A stretch of DNA of 64,000 nucleotides, from NCBI GenBank assembly GCA_049323455.1, contig JBMONF010000004.1, positions 1 to 64,000 on the forward strand, in the 5' to 3' direction. The notes under the pieces were generated by a model. That model saw nothing but the letters and a program-made list of their open reading frames with translations. It was not told the DNA's origin and did not search any database. The DNA is from Hypericibacter sp049323455 (lineage in GTDB: Bacteria > Pseudomonadota > Alphaproteobacteria > Dongiales > Dongiaceae). This document shows positions 40,987 through 49,861 of the stretch, piece by piece (the stretch's first letter is position 1; each line of letters begins with the position of its first letter). The translations under genes and the position numbers were made by a program.

Positions 40987-42066
40987 TTATTCGTCGGTGG
41001 CAGCAAGCGGCGGACTGCGCCGGCCGAGGGCGTGCTGACGCCGGTAGCGGGCCGGCGCCATGCCCGTCCATTGCCGGAAGGCGCGGCTGAAGGCGCTGAG
41101 CTCGGAATAGCCCAGCAGGAATGCCACTTCGGTCAGCGCGATATGCGGCTCGGCCACGTAACGCAGCGCCAACTCGCGCCTGGCGCCGCGCACCAGATCG
41201 TTGAAGTTGACTTCGAGATCGTGCAATCGGCGGTGCAATGTCCAGCTGGTCATGCCCAACTCGGCCGCGACCTTCTTGATGCTGGGATTGCCGTGTTGAA
41301 GCTGCGTCTCGATCTTCTGTCGCACCAGCCCGACCAGATCGCTCGGCTGCGCCCGCTTGCAGCGGCCGCTCATGAAGGGCTCCAGCAGCGAGAAGAGGTA
41401 GGGGTCGGCGTCCGGCATGAGCGCGTCGAGATCGGTGCGCCGGAACACGACGGAGTTGAAGGCTTGAGCGAAATAGACCGGCGCGTCGTAGAGGCTCTCG
41501 TGCTCCTTGGCATCGAGCGGTCGGGGATGCTCGAAATGAATCTCCACAGGCCGCCAGGAGCGCCCGAGCGCATGCCAGAAAATGTTGCAGAACATCCCGA
41601 CGGAAAGTTCCGCATCCTGGCGTCGGCGGCCGATGCGGCCGTCGTCGATACGGTAATCGAGATAGATCAGATCGCGTTCCTGGCGCAGCGCCAGCGTCGA
41701 GTTCTGCTGGTGCGCGGGGAAATAGGCGCACAGATTGCGCAATGCCGCTGCGAGCGTCGGCGAGTTGACCGCCATGTAACCGATCGCGCCGAGTTGCCGC
41801 GGCTTGAAGCCATAGCCGAAGCGCAGGCCGAAATTGTCATAGCGGGTCTGGCGGGCCGCCTCCTCGAACAGCTGGCAGTATTGACCCAGGCTCAGTTCGT
41901 TGAACGGGCTGTCGAGACAATGCACATCGACATGGGCGGTGCCGAAAATGCGGTCGGCATCGCCGCCCAGCATGGCGATCATGTCGACGATGCCGGTTGC
42001 AGCCGAGGCCAGTATCTGCGGTCCGGCGGGCGACGATGGCATGGCTTCCGGCAGGACGACGCCCAT
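40987..42066 (-). CDS. AraC-family transcriptional regulator
   Basis: 359 residues from an ATG at 42066 (the frame is open further upstream, but without family similarity). The N-terminal two-thirds is an arabinose-binding-like ligand domain of the OruR/ArgR type (FGLRFGYGFKPRQLGAIGYM). The C-terminus is a double helix-turn-helix (IKKVAAELGMTSWTLHRRLH; ALTEVAFLLGYSELSAFSRA; FRQWTGMAPARYRR). It converges with the BMC operon. It is the only regulator gene next to it, so it is the best candidate to act on the direct repeats at 35226 and 33045. Confidence 0.88.
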   Translation of the reverse strand: MGVVLPEAMPSSPAGPQILASAATGIVDMIAMLGGDADRIFGTAHVDVHCLDSPFNELSLGQYCQLFEEAARQTRYDNFGLRFGYGFKPRQLGAIGYMAVNSPTLAAALRNLCAYFPAHQQNSTLALRQERDLIYLDYRIDDGRIGRRRQDAELSVGMFCNIFWHALGRSWRPVEIHFEHPRPLDAKEHESLYDAPVYFAQAFNSVVFRRTDLDALMPDADPYLFSLLEPFMSGRCKRAQPSDLVGLVRQKIETQLQHGNPSIKKVAAELGMTSWTLHRRLHDLEVNFNDLVRGARRELALRYVAEPHIALTEVAFLLGYSELSAFSRAFRQWTGMAPARYRRQHALGRRSPPLAATDE

Positions 42067-42323
42067 GACCCCTCCGCTCCCCCAGCGCGCGCATGCGATT
42101 GTGACGAAGAGCGCGAGATTAAAGACCAAGGAGGTCTTACGCCACAAGATGCGCAAGCCGCAATGTTGCGGTGCAGCATAGCCGGAGATCGGTGCGGAAG
42201 CAGATGCGCCCCGACGCAGGTCCCGCTCGATCAAGGAAGCGGCTATATCGGCGGATCAGGAAGGGAGGCAGCGGTCGGATAGCCTGGCTCGACAAGAGCA
42301 ATTGCGGCGTGCTGCATTGCAGC

Positions 42324-42621
42324 CTATTCGACGTTCTCATGGGCCATGACCTGAACCTCGGCATCGACATGGAGCGCCGCCCCGTCTTTCGTTTGATAGA
42401 TATCGAACGACTGCCCCTGCTATCGGTGACCTGATCGACCGGTTGCAACCCGCGGGATCCGCGCCCGCGCCCTCGGTCAGGAGGATCATCTCGATATTGG
42501 AGGCGCAAAGGTCGGATCCACATCCGCGCTTTGCAGCGAGGCATTGGCGAACAAATCGAGCGCCCCGTCATCGACGCGCAGAATGTCGAAGCCCGGCCTG
42601 CCGTCGAAGACGTCCTGGCCG
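42324..42621 (-). pseudogene. Broken C-terminal fragment of an RTX/VCBS-type adhesin-like protein
   Basis: On the minus strand, immediately after the cyclase stop, one frame reads DGQDVFDGRPGFDILRVDDG, then ALDLFANASLQSADVD before stopping. A shifted frame continues NIEMILLTEGAGA, and a third ends QSFDIYQTKDGAALHVDAEV, then QVMAHENVE and a stop at 42324-42326. Together these resemble the last ~100 residues of giant calcium-binding repeat adhesins, which end with a NIE...QDV...GQ.F..Y..GAA.L.VD.DV pattern. Frameshifts and an internal stop show that it is dead. The bulk of the gene is gone. Confidence 0.6.
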
Positions 42622-45231
42622 TCACTTGGTCTGGGCGATGTGGACACCGTTCCAGCCCGGTCCGGGTGGATCGCGTTCGTAGTCCGCCATGCGGCGGGTA
42701 TAGAGCTCGTAGAGCTCGCCGAGGCCATCCCACGCGCTCTGACAGTCGAAGGCCAGGCTGCGCGCCTCGGCCCAGCGCTGCGCCCGATAGGCAGTCAGGA
42801 ACCGAGATTGCGTCGCTGTCAGGCGTCGGAACGCGTCGCTCGCCGCCACGGTCTCGTCGCCCAGGAGTGCGAAGATGCGCACGGCCTCCTGCTTGCCTTT
42901 GACGGCGACGAAATCCAGTTCGAGGAAGGCCAAGCCGGCTGCGGCCGACTGGGTCGCTTCGCTCACCAGAATGCCGACGCCGTAGTTGCGCGTCTGCGCC
43001 TCGAGGCGGGAGGCGAGGTTGACGGCGTCTCCCAACACCGAATAGTTGAAGCGGAACTTCGAACCCAGGTTGCCGACGACGCAAGCGCCGGTGTTGATCC
43101 CGATGCCCATGTCGAGGCGCAGCGCCCGGCCGGCGAAGGGCGTCGGGCGCCACGCGCGCACTCTGGCGGCAACCGTGTCGATGTCGGTGCGCTGCAGCCG
43201 CTGCAGAATCGCGAAGCGTTCCTCGTCGGCAGAATCGAGCTGCTGCTCGGACGCCAGCGTCAGCCAGAACAGGGCCTCGCGGTCGTCGCGCCGCACACCG
43301 TCCCCCTGGGCGTAGCGGCTGCCGAGATTGCGCTGGGCGCGCGCGTCGCCTTGGTCGGCGGCCGCGCGGAACCACCGGAGCGCCTGATCGAGGCTGAGCG
43401 GCACCCCGACGCCATCGCGGTAACGCTTGGCAAGCCGGTATTGCGCGAGCGCGATGCCGCGCCGGGCGTCGAACTCGAGCCGAGCGAGGGGCGAGGAGGC
43501 CGCGTCCGTGGCGCTGTCGCTCGTGGCGTGCGTCGACGCGGGGCCGTATGCCTCTGCTGCCAGCTCCGCATTGAGCGTCTCGAGTGCCCGCGCCATCTGA
43601 AGCGCCGCGACGCAGGCATGGGCGGCGTGACGGGCATCGGCCAATGGCGCGTTCCAGAACGCCATCAGCGAGTCGCCGATGTATTTGTCGATCGTGCCAC
43701 CATGGTCGAAGACCGCCTGGGTCATCGGCGTGAGAAAGCGATTGATGAGGCGCGTCAGGCCTTGCGGATCGTCCTTGAAGCGCTCGGACAGGGTGGTAAA
43801 GCCGGCGATATCGGCGAACATGACGGTCATGTCGCGCTCCTCGCCGCCGAGCTGAGGCGGATTTGGCGCCTTGGCGAGGCGCTCCACCAGCACCGGAGAG
43901 AGATAGAGGCCGAAGGCGCGGGCGACGCCTTTGCGCCGGCGTTCCTCCATGACGAAGCCGGAATAGGCGAGCGTCAGATAGAGCAGCGTCGTGGCGAAGG
44001 TCGGATAAGTCGCGTCGATCAGGAAGCCGTGGCGCGTGAAGCTGTACCACGAGCCGACCGTCATCGCGGCGGCGACAGCGGCGGGAACCAGGATGGTCCA
44101 ATTGGCGCCGAGCAGGGGCACCAGCACGATCAAGGCCGCGCCGGCCAGCGCCGAGATGACCAGCTCCATTCCCAGCGCGAAGTTGGGCCGGCGCAGGTAG
44201 GACTGGGCAACGATGTTCTCGAGCAACTGAGCGTGCACTTCGACGCCGGCCATGGACTGGGCGACCGGCACCGAGCGGATGTCGCGGAGGCCCTGAGCCG
44301 ACGTGCCGACCAGCACAAGGCGGCCGGCCACGCGGACCGGGTCGACGCGGCCGGCCAGGAGGTCGACCGCGCTGACGAACCGTTCTGCCGCATGTGGCCC
44401 GAAACGGATCCAGATTTGCCCGCTATTGTCGGTCCCGACATGCACGCCGCCCACGACGATCGCCGAGATGCCGGCCGGGTCCGTCTTGACGACCAATGCC
44501 TTCGCTCCGGTGGCGACGCGAAGCATCTCGATGGCGAGAGAGGGGGTCAGCGTGCTGCCGATCCTCACGAGAGACGGCACGCGGCGGATCACGCCGTCGA
44601 AGTCGGGCACGAGTCCGAAGTCGCCACGCCCCGCGGCGGCCTGCTCGAGCGCCGGCAGGTTGGGAACCACGCCGGGGAACGCATCGAGAAACGGGGTCGG
44701 GTCGGCGCCGATCCGACCGATGGGCGCCGAAGAGCGGGCGGGAGCGCCGCCGGTCTCGGTGGCCGCCTCGCCCAGCACGACCCGCGAGCGGCGCAGGGCG
44801 TCCGCGAACTGTGCGTCGTGCGACGGCAAGGAGCCGAGCATGGCGAGCAAGGCGGGAGGGCCCCCTTGCAACTGCTGCACCAGCGCTTCCGGCGACGTGC
44901 GGTCGGGCTCCGCGAAGACCATGTCGAAGCCGATGACCGCGGCCCCATCCGCCGTCAGCCGATCGATCAGCTGGGCGAGGCGCGTGCGGGGCCAGGGCCA
45001 TTGGCCGAGCTCTTGGAGGCTGCGCTCGTCGATATCGACGATCAGGACGGGGAACCGCGTTTCGAGGCGGGGCGCCAGGCGCTGCAGCATGTCGAAGGAC
45101 CGCAGCCGCACCGCTTCGACCAGCGGCGGGTCCTCGTAGCGCAATACCAGCAGGCCTAGCAGCAGGAGCGCGCCGACAACGCGCCCTCGGCCGGAGCTGA
45201 GACGCCGGACGCTGGCAAGCAGATTGGGCAT
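42622..45231 (-). CDS. CHASE2-domain class III nucleotide cyclase with inserted Sel1 repeats
   Basis: 869 residues. After an N-terminal membrane helix (about 17-31) comes a periplasmic CHASE2 sensor (about 35-350), two or three membrane helices (about 352-428) and a class III cyclase domain. Metal ligands are D474 in MFADIAGF and D520 in KYIGDSLMAFW. GIGINTGACVVGNLGS (709-724), VLGDAVNLASRLE with D735, and AVKGK (776-780) complete the active site. Residues about 556-704 are an extra segment, with two Sel1-like repeats (about 593-628 and 629-664), inserted between the two halves of the catalytic domain. The start at 45231 is preceded by GGGGGG; ATG at 45255 is an alternative. Cyclic AMP is the expected product. 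Confidence 0.85.
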   Translation of the reverse strand: MPNLLASVRRLSSGRGRVVGALLLLGLLVLRYEDPPLVEAVRLRSFDMLQRLAPRLETRFPVLIVDIDERSLQELGQWPWPRTRLAQLIDRLTADGAAVIGFDMVFAEPDRTSPEALVQQLQGGPPALLAMLGSLPSHDAQFADALRRSRVVLGEAATETGGAPARSSAPIGRIGADPTPFLDAFPGVVPNLPALEQAAAGRGDFGLVPDFDGVIRRVPSLVRIGSTLTPSLAIEMLRVATGAKALVVKTDPAGISAIVVGGVHVGTDNSGQIWIRFGPHAAERFVSAVDLLAGRVDPVRVAGRLVLVGTSAQGLRDIRSVPVAQSMAGVEVHAQLLENIVAQSYLRRPNFALGMELVISALAGAALIVLVPLLGANWTILVPAAVAAAMTVGSWYSFTRHGFLIDATYPTFATTLLYLTLAYSGFVMEERRRKGVARAFGLYLSPVLVERLAKAPNPPQLGGEERDMTVMFADIAGFTTLSERFKDDPQGLTRLINRFLTPMTQAVFDHGGTIDKYIGDSLMAFWNAPLADARHAAHACVAALQMARALETLNAELAAEAYGPASTHATSDSATDAASSPLARLEFDARRGIALAQYRLAKRYRDGVGVPLSLDQALRWFRAAADQGDARAQRNLGSRYAQGDGVRRDDREALFWLTLASEQQLDSADEERFAILQRLQRTDIDTVAARVRAWRPTPFAGRALRLDMGIGINTGACVVGNLGSKFRFNYSVLGDAVNLASRLEAQTRNYGVGILVSEATQSAAAGLAFLELDFVAVKGKQEAVRIFALLGDETVAASDAFRRLTATQSRFLTAYRAQRWAEARSLAFDCQSAWDGLGELYELYTRRMADYERDPPGPGWNGVHIAQTK

Positions 45232-45527
45232 GGAATGGCCCCCCGCGCGGGACATGATGGCGGAGGGCCGGCACCTTGTCGATTGCGGCGCGGAGGGCGG
45301 GGGCCTGCCTTCGCCTGGACGGCCGACTCGTGCCGATCGGCGCAGGCGCCCGTTCCCGAGGGGGCGCCGGCCGCCGGTGCCCTCGCAAGGGCGCGTAGAG
45401 GCAGCAGGCCGCAGACCTCCGCCATGGCGGGCGGCAAGCCGCATCCCGCGCCAACATTTCCTTGCCAGCCCGGGGGCCCAGGACGCATAGAAGAACAGGC
45501 ATTCAATCCTCACGCCAGCGCGGGCCC

Positions 45528-47294
45528 ATGCAACGCCGCCTCGCTGCCATCGTCGCCGCCGACATTGTCGGCTACAGCCGTCTGGCCCAGATCGACGAGA
45601 CGGGGACGGTCGCCTCGCTGCGCCACGACCGGACCGCCATCATCGAACCCAAGGCGGCCGAGCATGAGGGGCGCATCGTCAAGTTCATGGGCGACGGCCT
45701 GCTGGCCGAGTTCGGCAGCGTGGTCAACGCGGTCTGCTTCGCCTGCGACATGCTGAAAGCGATCGTGAAGAGCGGCGCGGAGCTGCCGCCGGATCGGCGG
45801 CTGCACTACCGGGTCGGCATCAACATGGGCGACGTGATCGTCGAAGAGAACGACATCTTCGGCGAAGGCGTGAACATTGCGGCCCGGCTCGAGGGGCTGG
45901 CGGACCCAGACAGCATCTGCCTCTCGGGCCTCGTTTACGAGCAGGTCAAGAACAAGCTCGATCTGCCGTTCGAACCGCTGGGACGCAAGACTCTCAAGAA
46001 CATCGCCGAGCCGGTGCCGGTATACCGCATCGCGTTCGGCGAGCGTGCCTATGCGCTGGAGCCGGTCAACCTGGACCTTCCGGAGCGACCGTCGATCGCC
46101 GTCCTGCCGTTCGACAATTCGACCGGCGATCCCGAGCAGCAATATTTCAGCGATGGCATCACTGAGGACATCATCACCGAGCTGTCGCGCTTCCGCGCGC
46201 TGTTCGTCATCGCGCGAACTTCGTCTTTCGCCTACCGCGACGGCTCGGCAGATGTCGCCGCCATCGGCCGCGGGCTGGGCGTGCGCTACATCCTGATGGG
46301 CAGTGTGCGCCGCGCCGACAGCCGCCTGCGCATCACCGCGCAGCTTTACGAGGCGGAGACGGGACGTAGCATCTGGGCGTTCAAGCAGGATCGCGACGCC
46401 TCGCAGCTCTTCGCCATGGACGACGAGATCGTGCGCTCGATCGTGGCGGCGCTGCCCGGGCGGATCGAGGCCGACTGGCTCGCCCGCGCCAAGCGCAAGC
46501 GCACCGACAACATGGTCGCCTACGACTACATGCTGCGCGCCTGGGACAGCCTTTATCGCCATGGCGGCACGGAGCACCGCAAGATCGCCGAATTGCTGAA
46601 CCGTGCGCTCGAGCTCGACCCCACCTACGCGCAGGCTTACGCCTTGCTCGCTTTCGTGACCGTGCTTGGCTGGTATCGCGGCGAGGTGCCCGACCCGCTG
46701 GACAAGGCTTACGATCTGGCGATGCAGGGGGTCTCGCTCGATTGCGAGGACGGCTGGTGCCACTTCGCGCTGGGCTTCGTCTGCCTTTACCGGCATGACT
46801 ACGAGGAGGCCGCGCTGCACTATGAAAGGGCGGTGGATCTCAATCCCAACGATGCCGAGCTGCTATCGCAGATGGGTGCGTTTCTCACCTACGCGGGACG
46901 CGCGGAGGAGGGGATCGAATGGATCCGGCGTGCCATGCGCCTCAATCCCTACCGGCCGGCCTGGCACTGGCACGACCTCGGCTTCGCGCTCTTGTGCGCA
47001 CGGCGCTATGCCGACGCCATCAAGGCATTTCAGCACGTGGTGCCGCCGCTGCCCTTCGACAACTGCTATATCGCCGTCTGCTATGCGCATCTGGGCGATC
47101 TCGAACGGGCGCGCGTCCACGGCCGAGCCATGCTCGAGAGCCAGCCGGACACCTCGATCACCGGCTGGATGCCGAGGGAGCCGTTCCGCAATCCGGCCGA
47201 CATGGAGCATTTGGTCGCGGGCATGCGGATGGCAGGCATACCGGAACAGTCTCCGCAGCGGCCGCCGCTGTCCGTCGTGACGGCCACAGGGTAG
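45528..47294 (+). CDS. Class III adenylate cyclase with TolB-like and TPR domains
   Basis: 588 residues with no membrane helix. The cyclase domain is N-terminal (RRLAAIVAADIVGYSRLAQI with D12; VKFMGDGLLAEFGS with D56; INMGDVIVEENDIFGEGVNI). A TolB-like segment follows (PSIAVLPFDNSTGDPEQQYF, SDGITEDIITELS), then TPR-like repeats (about 350-560) for protein binding. This architecture is frequent and multiplied in Rhizobiales and Rhodospirillales. ATG 45528 is chosen over the TTG at 45462. It is divergent from the CHASE2 cyclase across 296 bases. Confidence 0.88.
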   Translation: MQRRLAAIVAADIVGYSRLAQIDETGTVASLRHDRTAIIEPKAAEHEGRIVKFMGDGLLAEFGSVVNAVCFACDMLKAIVKSGAELPPDRRLHYRVGINMGDVIVEENDIFGEGVNIAARLEGLADPDSICLSGLVYEQVKNKLDLPFEPLGRKTLKNIAEPVPVYRIAFGERAYALEPVNLDLPERPSIAVLPFDNSTGDPEQQYFSDGITEDIITELSRFRALFVIARTSSFAYRDGSADVAAIGRGLGVRYILMGSVRRADSRLRITAQLYEAETGRSIWAFKQDRDASQLFAMDDEIVRSIVAALPGRIEADWLARAKRKRTDNMVAYDYMLRAWDSLYRHGGTEHRKIAELLNRALELDPTYAQAYALLAFVTVLGWYRGEVPDPLDKAYDLAMQGVSLDCEDGWCHFALGFVCLYRHDYEEAALHYERAVDLNPNDAELLSQMGAFLTYAGRAEEGIEWIRRAMRLNPYRPAWHWHDLGFALLCARRYADAIKAFQHVVPPLPFDNCYIAVCYAHLGDLERARVHGRAMLESQPDTSITGWMPREPFRNPADMEHLVAGMRMAGIPEQSPQRPPLSVVTATG

Positions 47295-47376
47295 GCATGA
47301 TCGCGCACGCGTATCCGATCCTGGTTGCGCCGGCTGGGGCGCTGGTCTGCGATCGACCAAGGAGATGCTCCGATAC

Positions 47377-48753
47377 ATGACGGCCGTGATCGACGCCCTG
47401 AGGTCCGCGCTCGGCGCTGGCGTCGTCGAAGTTGACGAGGCACTGCTGGATCGCTGTCGGTGCGATGCCACCGGTGTCACGCCGCGGCGTCCTCTGGCGC
47501 TGCTGCGGCCCACGAGCAGCGGGCAGGTCTCCACCGCCTTGCGCATCTGCAACGAGCATCGCCAACCCGTGCTGCCGCAGGGCGGCCTGACCGGGCTCGC
47601 AGGCGGCGCCACGCCGCAGGGCGGCGAGATCGTGCTGTCGCTCGAACGCATGCGCGGCATCGAAGAGCTGGACCGGGCGGCTGCGACCGTGACGGTACTG
47701 GCGGGAACACCGCTCGAGGCGGTGCAGGCGGCGGCCGATGGCGCCGGGTTCCTGCTCGGGCTCGATCTGGGGTCGCGGGGCTCCTGCCAGGTCGGCGGCA
47801 ACATCGCGACAAATGCCGGCGGCATGAAGGTGATCCGTTACGGCATGGCGCGCGAGCAGGTGCTGGGGCTGGAAGCCGTGCTGGCGGACGGCACCGTCGT
47901 CAGCGCCCTCAACAAGATGCTGAAGAACAATGCGGGCTACGACGTGAAGCATCTCTTCATCGGCTCGGAGGGGACGCTGGGGATCGTTACCCGCGTCGTG
48001 TTGCGGCTCCATCCCAAGCCGAAGAGCCTATCGACCGCGTTGGCCGCGGCGGACAGCTACGAGGCCGTGGTGCGCTTTCTGCGTCGCGCCCAGGCGGAAC
48101 TCGGCAGCGTCAGCGCCTTCGAGGCGATGTGGCGGGACTATTATGCGTTCGTCACCGGCGCCGATACCAGGCGCGCGCCGCCCTTGCCGGCGACCTCGCC
48201 CTTCTATGTCGCCATCGAGTTCGCCGGCATCGATCCCGAGGGAGATCCGGCGCGCTTCGAAGAGATGCTCGCTCGCGCCATCGCGGATGGCGGGCTGACG
48301 GACGCGGTCATCGCGCAATCGGAACGGGAGGCGCGCGCCATCTGGGATATCCGCGAAGGTGTGGCGGCCTGGGACAGCCGCGCCCACGCCATCCACCTCG
48401 ACGTCAGCCTGCCGATCGGCAGCATCGGGGAGTTTGCCGAGCGTGTCCGCGGCCGGCTGCAGGCGCGCTGGCCCGGCTCGCTCAACACCTTTTACGGCCA
48501 TATCGGCGACAGCAACCTGCATGCCAGCCTCGACATGGGAGCCGGCGACGAAGACACGCGCCATGCGGTCGAGGCGACGGTTTACGAGGTGGTGCGCGAG
48601 ATGGCGGGCTCGGTTTCGGCCGAGCACGGGATCGGCACCCTGAAGCGGGCCTATCTCGGCTATAGCCGCAGCGAAGCGGAGATCGGCATCATGCGCCTGC
48701 TGAAGCATGCGCTCGACCCGAACGGCATACTCAACCCTGGGAAGGTACTGTAG
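47377..48753 (+). CDS. FAD-linked 2-hydroxyacid dehydrogenase (GlcD/D-2-hydroxyglutarate type)
   Basis: 458 residues of the PCMH-FAD family. FAD binding: PVLPQGGLTGLAGGATPQGG and GSRGSCQVGGNIATNAGGMK, VIRYGMAREQVLGLE. C-terminal FAD-oxidase domain: YGHIGDSNLHASLDM and the end motif SAEHGIGTLKRAYLGYSRSE. It oxidises a D-2-hydroxyacid such as D-lactate, glycolate or 2-hydroxyglutarate; which one cannot be told. The start at 47377 follows AAGGAG; ATG at 47365 is too close to that site. It converges with cysA. Confidence 0.87.
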   Translation: MTAVIDALRSALGAGVVEVDEALLDRCRCDATGVTPRRPLALLRPTSSGQVSTALRICNEHRQPVLPQGGLTGLAGGATPQGGEIVLSLERMRGIEELDRAAATVTVLAGTPLEAVQAAADGAGFLLGLDLGSRGSCQVGGNIATNAGGMKVIRYGMAREQVLGLEAVLADGTVVSALNKMLKNNAGYDVKHLFIGSEGTLGIVTRVVLRLHPKPKSLSTALAAADSYEAVVRFLRRAQAELGSVSAFEAMWRDYYAFVTGADTRRAPPLPATSPFYVAIEFAGIDPEGDPARFEEMLARAIADGGLTDAVIAQSEREARAIWDIREGVAAWDSRAHAIHLDVSLPIGSIGEFAERVRGRLQARWPGSLNTFYGHIGDSNLHASLDMGAGDEDTRHAVEATVYEVVREMAGSVSAEHGIGTLKRAYLGYSRSEAEIGIMRLLKHALDPNGILNPGKVL

Positions 48754-48786
48754 CGGTCCCCGGTGCCGGCCGTTGCGGCGCGACGG

Positions 48787-49842
48787 TCAGGCGGCGCGTG
48801 CAGGAAACACGCGGACGCGGCGGAAGGCCAGCGCCACGTCGCTGCCGGTCTCGGGCGCCGCGGCGCCTGTCGGCAGCAGCGCTTCGATGATTTCGTCGCG
48901 GTCGAGGCGCCGCAATTCGACGCGCACGGTGGGGCCCGCGGCGTGGACCTTCAGCACACGCGCCTTGAGGCCGGTCGCCGCGGGATCGAGGCGGACATCG
49001 CAATCCTCCGGTCGAACGTAGGCGATACCGGGAAGCGGCGGCGCATCGGCCGGCACGGGTGCGGGGAAGAACTGGTCGCCCAGCTTGGTGCCGCCCTTCT
49101 CGATCTGGCAGGACAGGCGGTTCGTATTGCCGAGGAACTCGCAGACGAATGCATTGGCCGGGTTGCGATAGATCTCGGTCGGCGTGCCGATCTGCGCGAT
49201 CCCGCCTTCGTTCATGACCGCGACGCGGTCGGCAAGCTCCAGCGCCTCCTCCTGATCGTGGCTCACGAAGATGCTGGTGAGGCCCATCTCGTCATGCAGG
49301 CCGCGCAGCCAGCGGCGCAGATCCTTGCGCACCTTGGCATCGAGCGCGCCGAACGGCTCGTCGAGGAGGAGCACCTTGGGCTCGATGGCGAGCGCGCGAG
49401 CGAGTGCCACCCGCTGGCGCTGGCCGCCGGAAAGCTGGGATGGATAGCGATCGCCGAGCTGCTCCAGCTGGACGAGACGAAGGAGCTGCTCCACGCGTTC
49501 CCGAATCTCGGCGCGCGAGGGGCGCTCGCGGCGCGGCTTGACGCGCAGGCCGAAGGACACGTTCTCCGCCACCGTCATATGCCTGAACAGGGCGAAGTGC
49601 TGAAACACGAAGCCCATCTGACGCTCGCGTGCCTCCTGACCGGCGACGTCCGCGCCGTCGATGGTGAGATGGCCGGCGTCGGGATATTCGAGCCCGGCGA
49701 GAATACGCAGGAGCGTGGTCTTCCCGGAGCCGGACGGCCCCAGCAGCGCCAGGAACTCGCCGGGTCGCACCGTCAGGTCGACCCCGCGCAGCGCGGCAAA
49801 GCTGCCGAAATGTTTCACCAGGCTGGTTACGGTGATGGTCAC
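48787..49842 (-). CDS. cysA: Sulfate/thiosulfate ABC transporter ATP-binding protein
   Basis: 351 residues from a GTG at 49842 preceded by GAGGAGG. Walker A GPSGSGKT (35-42), Q-loop region FVFQHFALFRHMTVAENV, signature LSGGQRQRVALARAL, Walker B VLLLDEPFGALD, and a C-terminal TOBE-like domain. It energises import through CysT and CysW. It is the last gene of the sbp-cysT-cysW-cysA operon, 19 bases after cysW. Confidence 0.93.
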   Translation of the reverse strand: MTITVTSLVKHFGSFAALRGVDLTVRPGEFLALLGPSGSGKTTLLRILAGLEYPDAGHLTIDGADVAGQEARERQMGFVFQHFALFRHMTVAENVSFGLRVKPRRERPSRAEIRERVEQLLRLVQLEQLGDRYPSQLSGGQRQRVALARALAIEPKVLLLDEPFGALDAKVRKDLRRWLRGLHDEMGLTSIFVSHDQEEALELADRVAVMNEGGIAQIGTPTEIYRNPANAFVCEFLGNTNRLSCQIEKGGTKLGDQFFPAPVPADAPPLPGIAYVRPEDCDVRLDPAATGLKARVLKVHAAGPTVRVELRRLDRDEIIEALLPTGAAAPETGSDVALAFRRVRVFPARAA

Positions 49843-49861
49843 CAACGCCTCCTCTGCGGGG

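Noticed and set aside
42171..42434. A plus-strand 87-codon frame in the gap behind the araC-type gene
   Set aside because: It runs opposite the adhesin-like remnant and has no ribosome-binding site or conserved motif; the minus-strand reading explains the sequence better.
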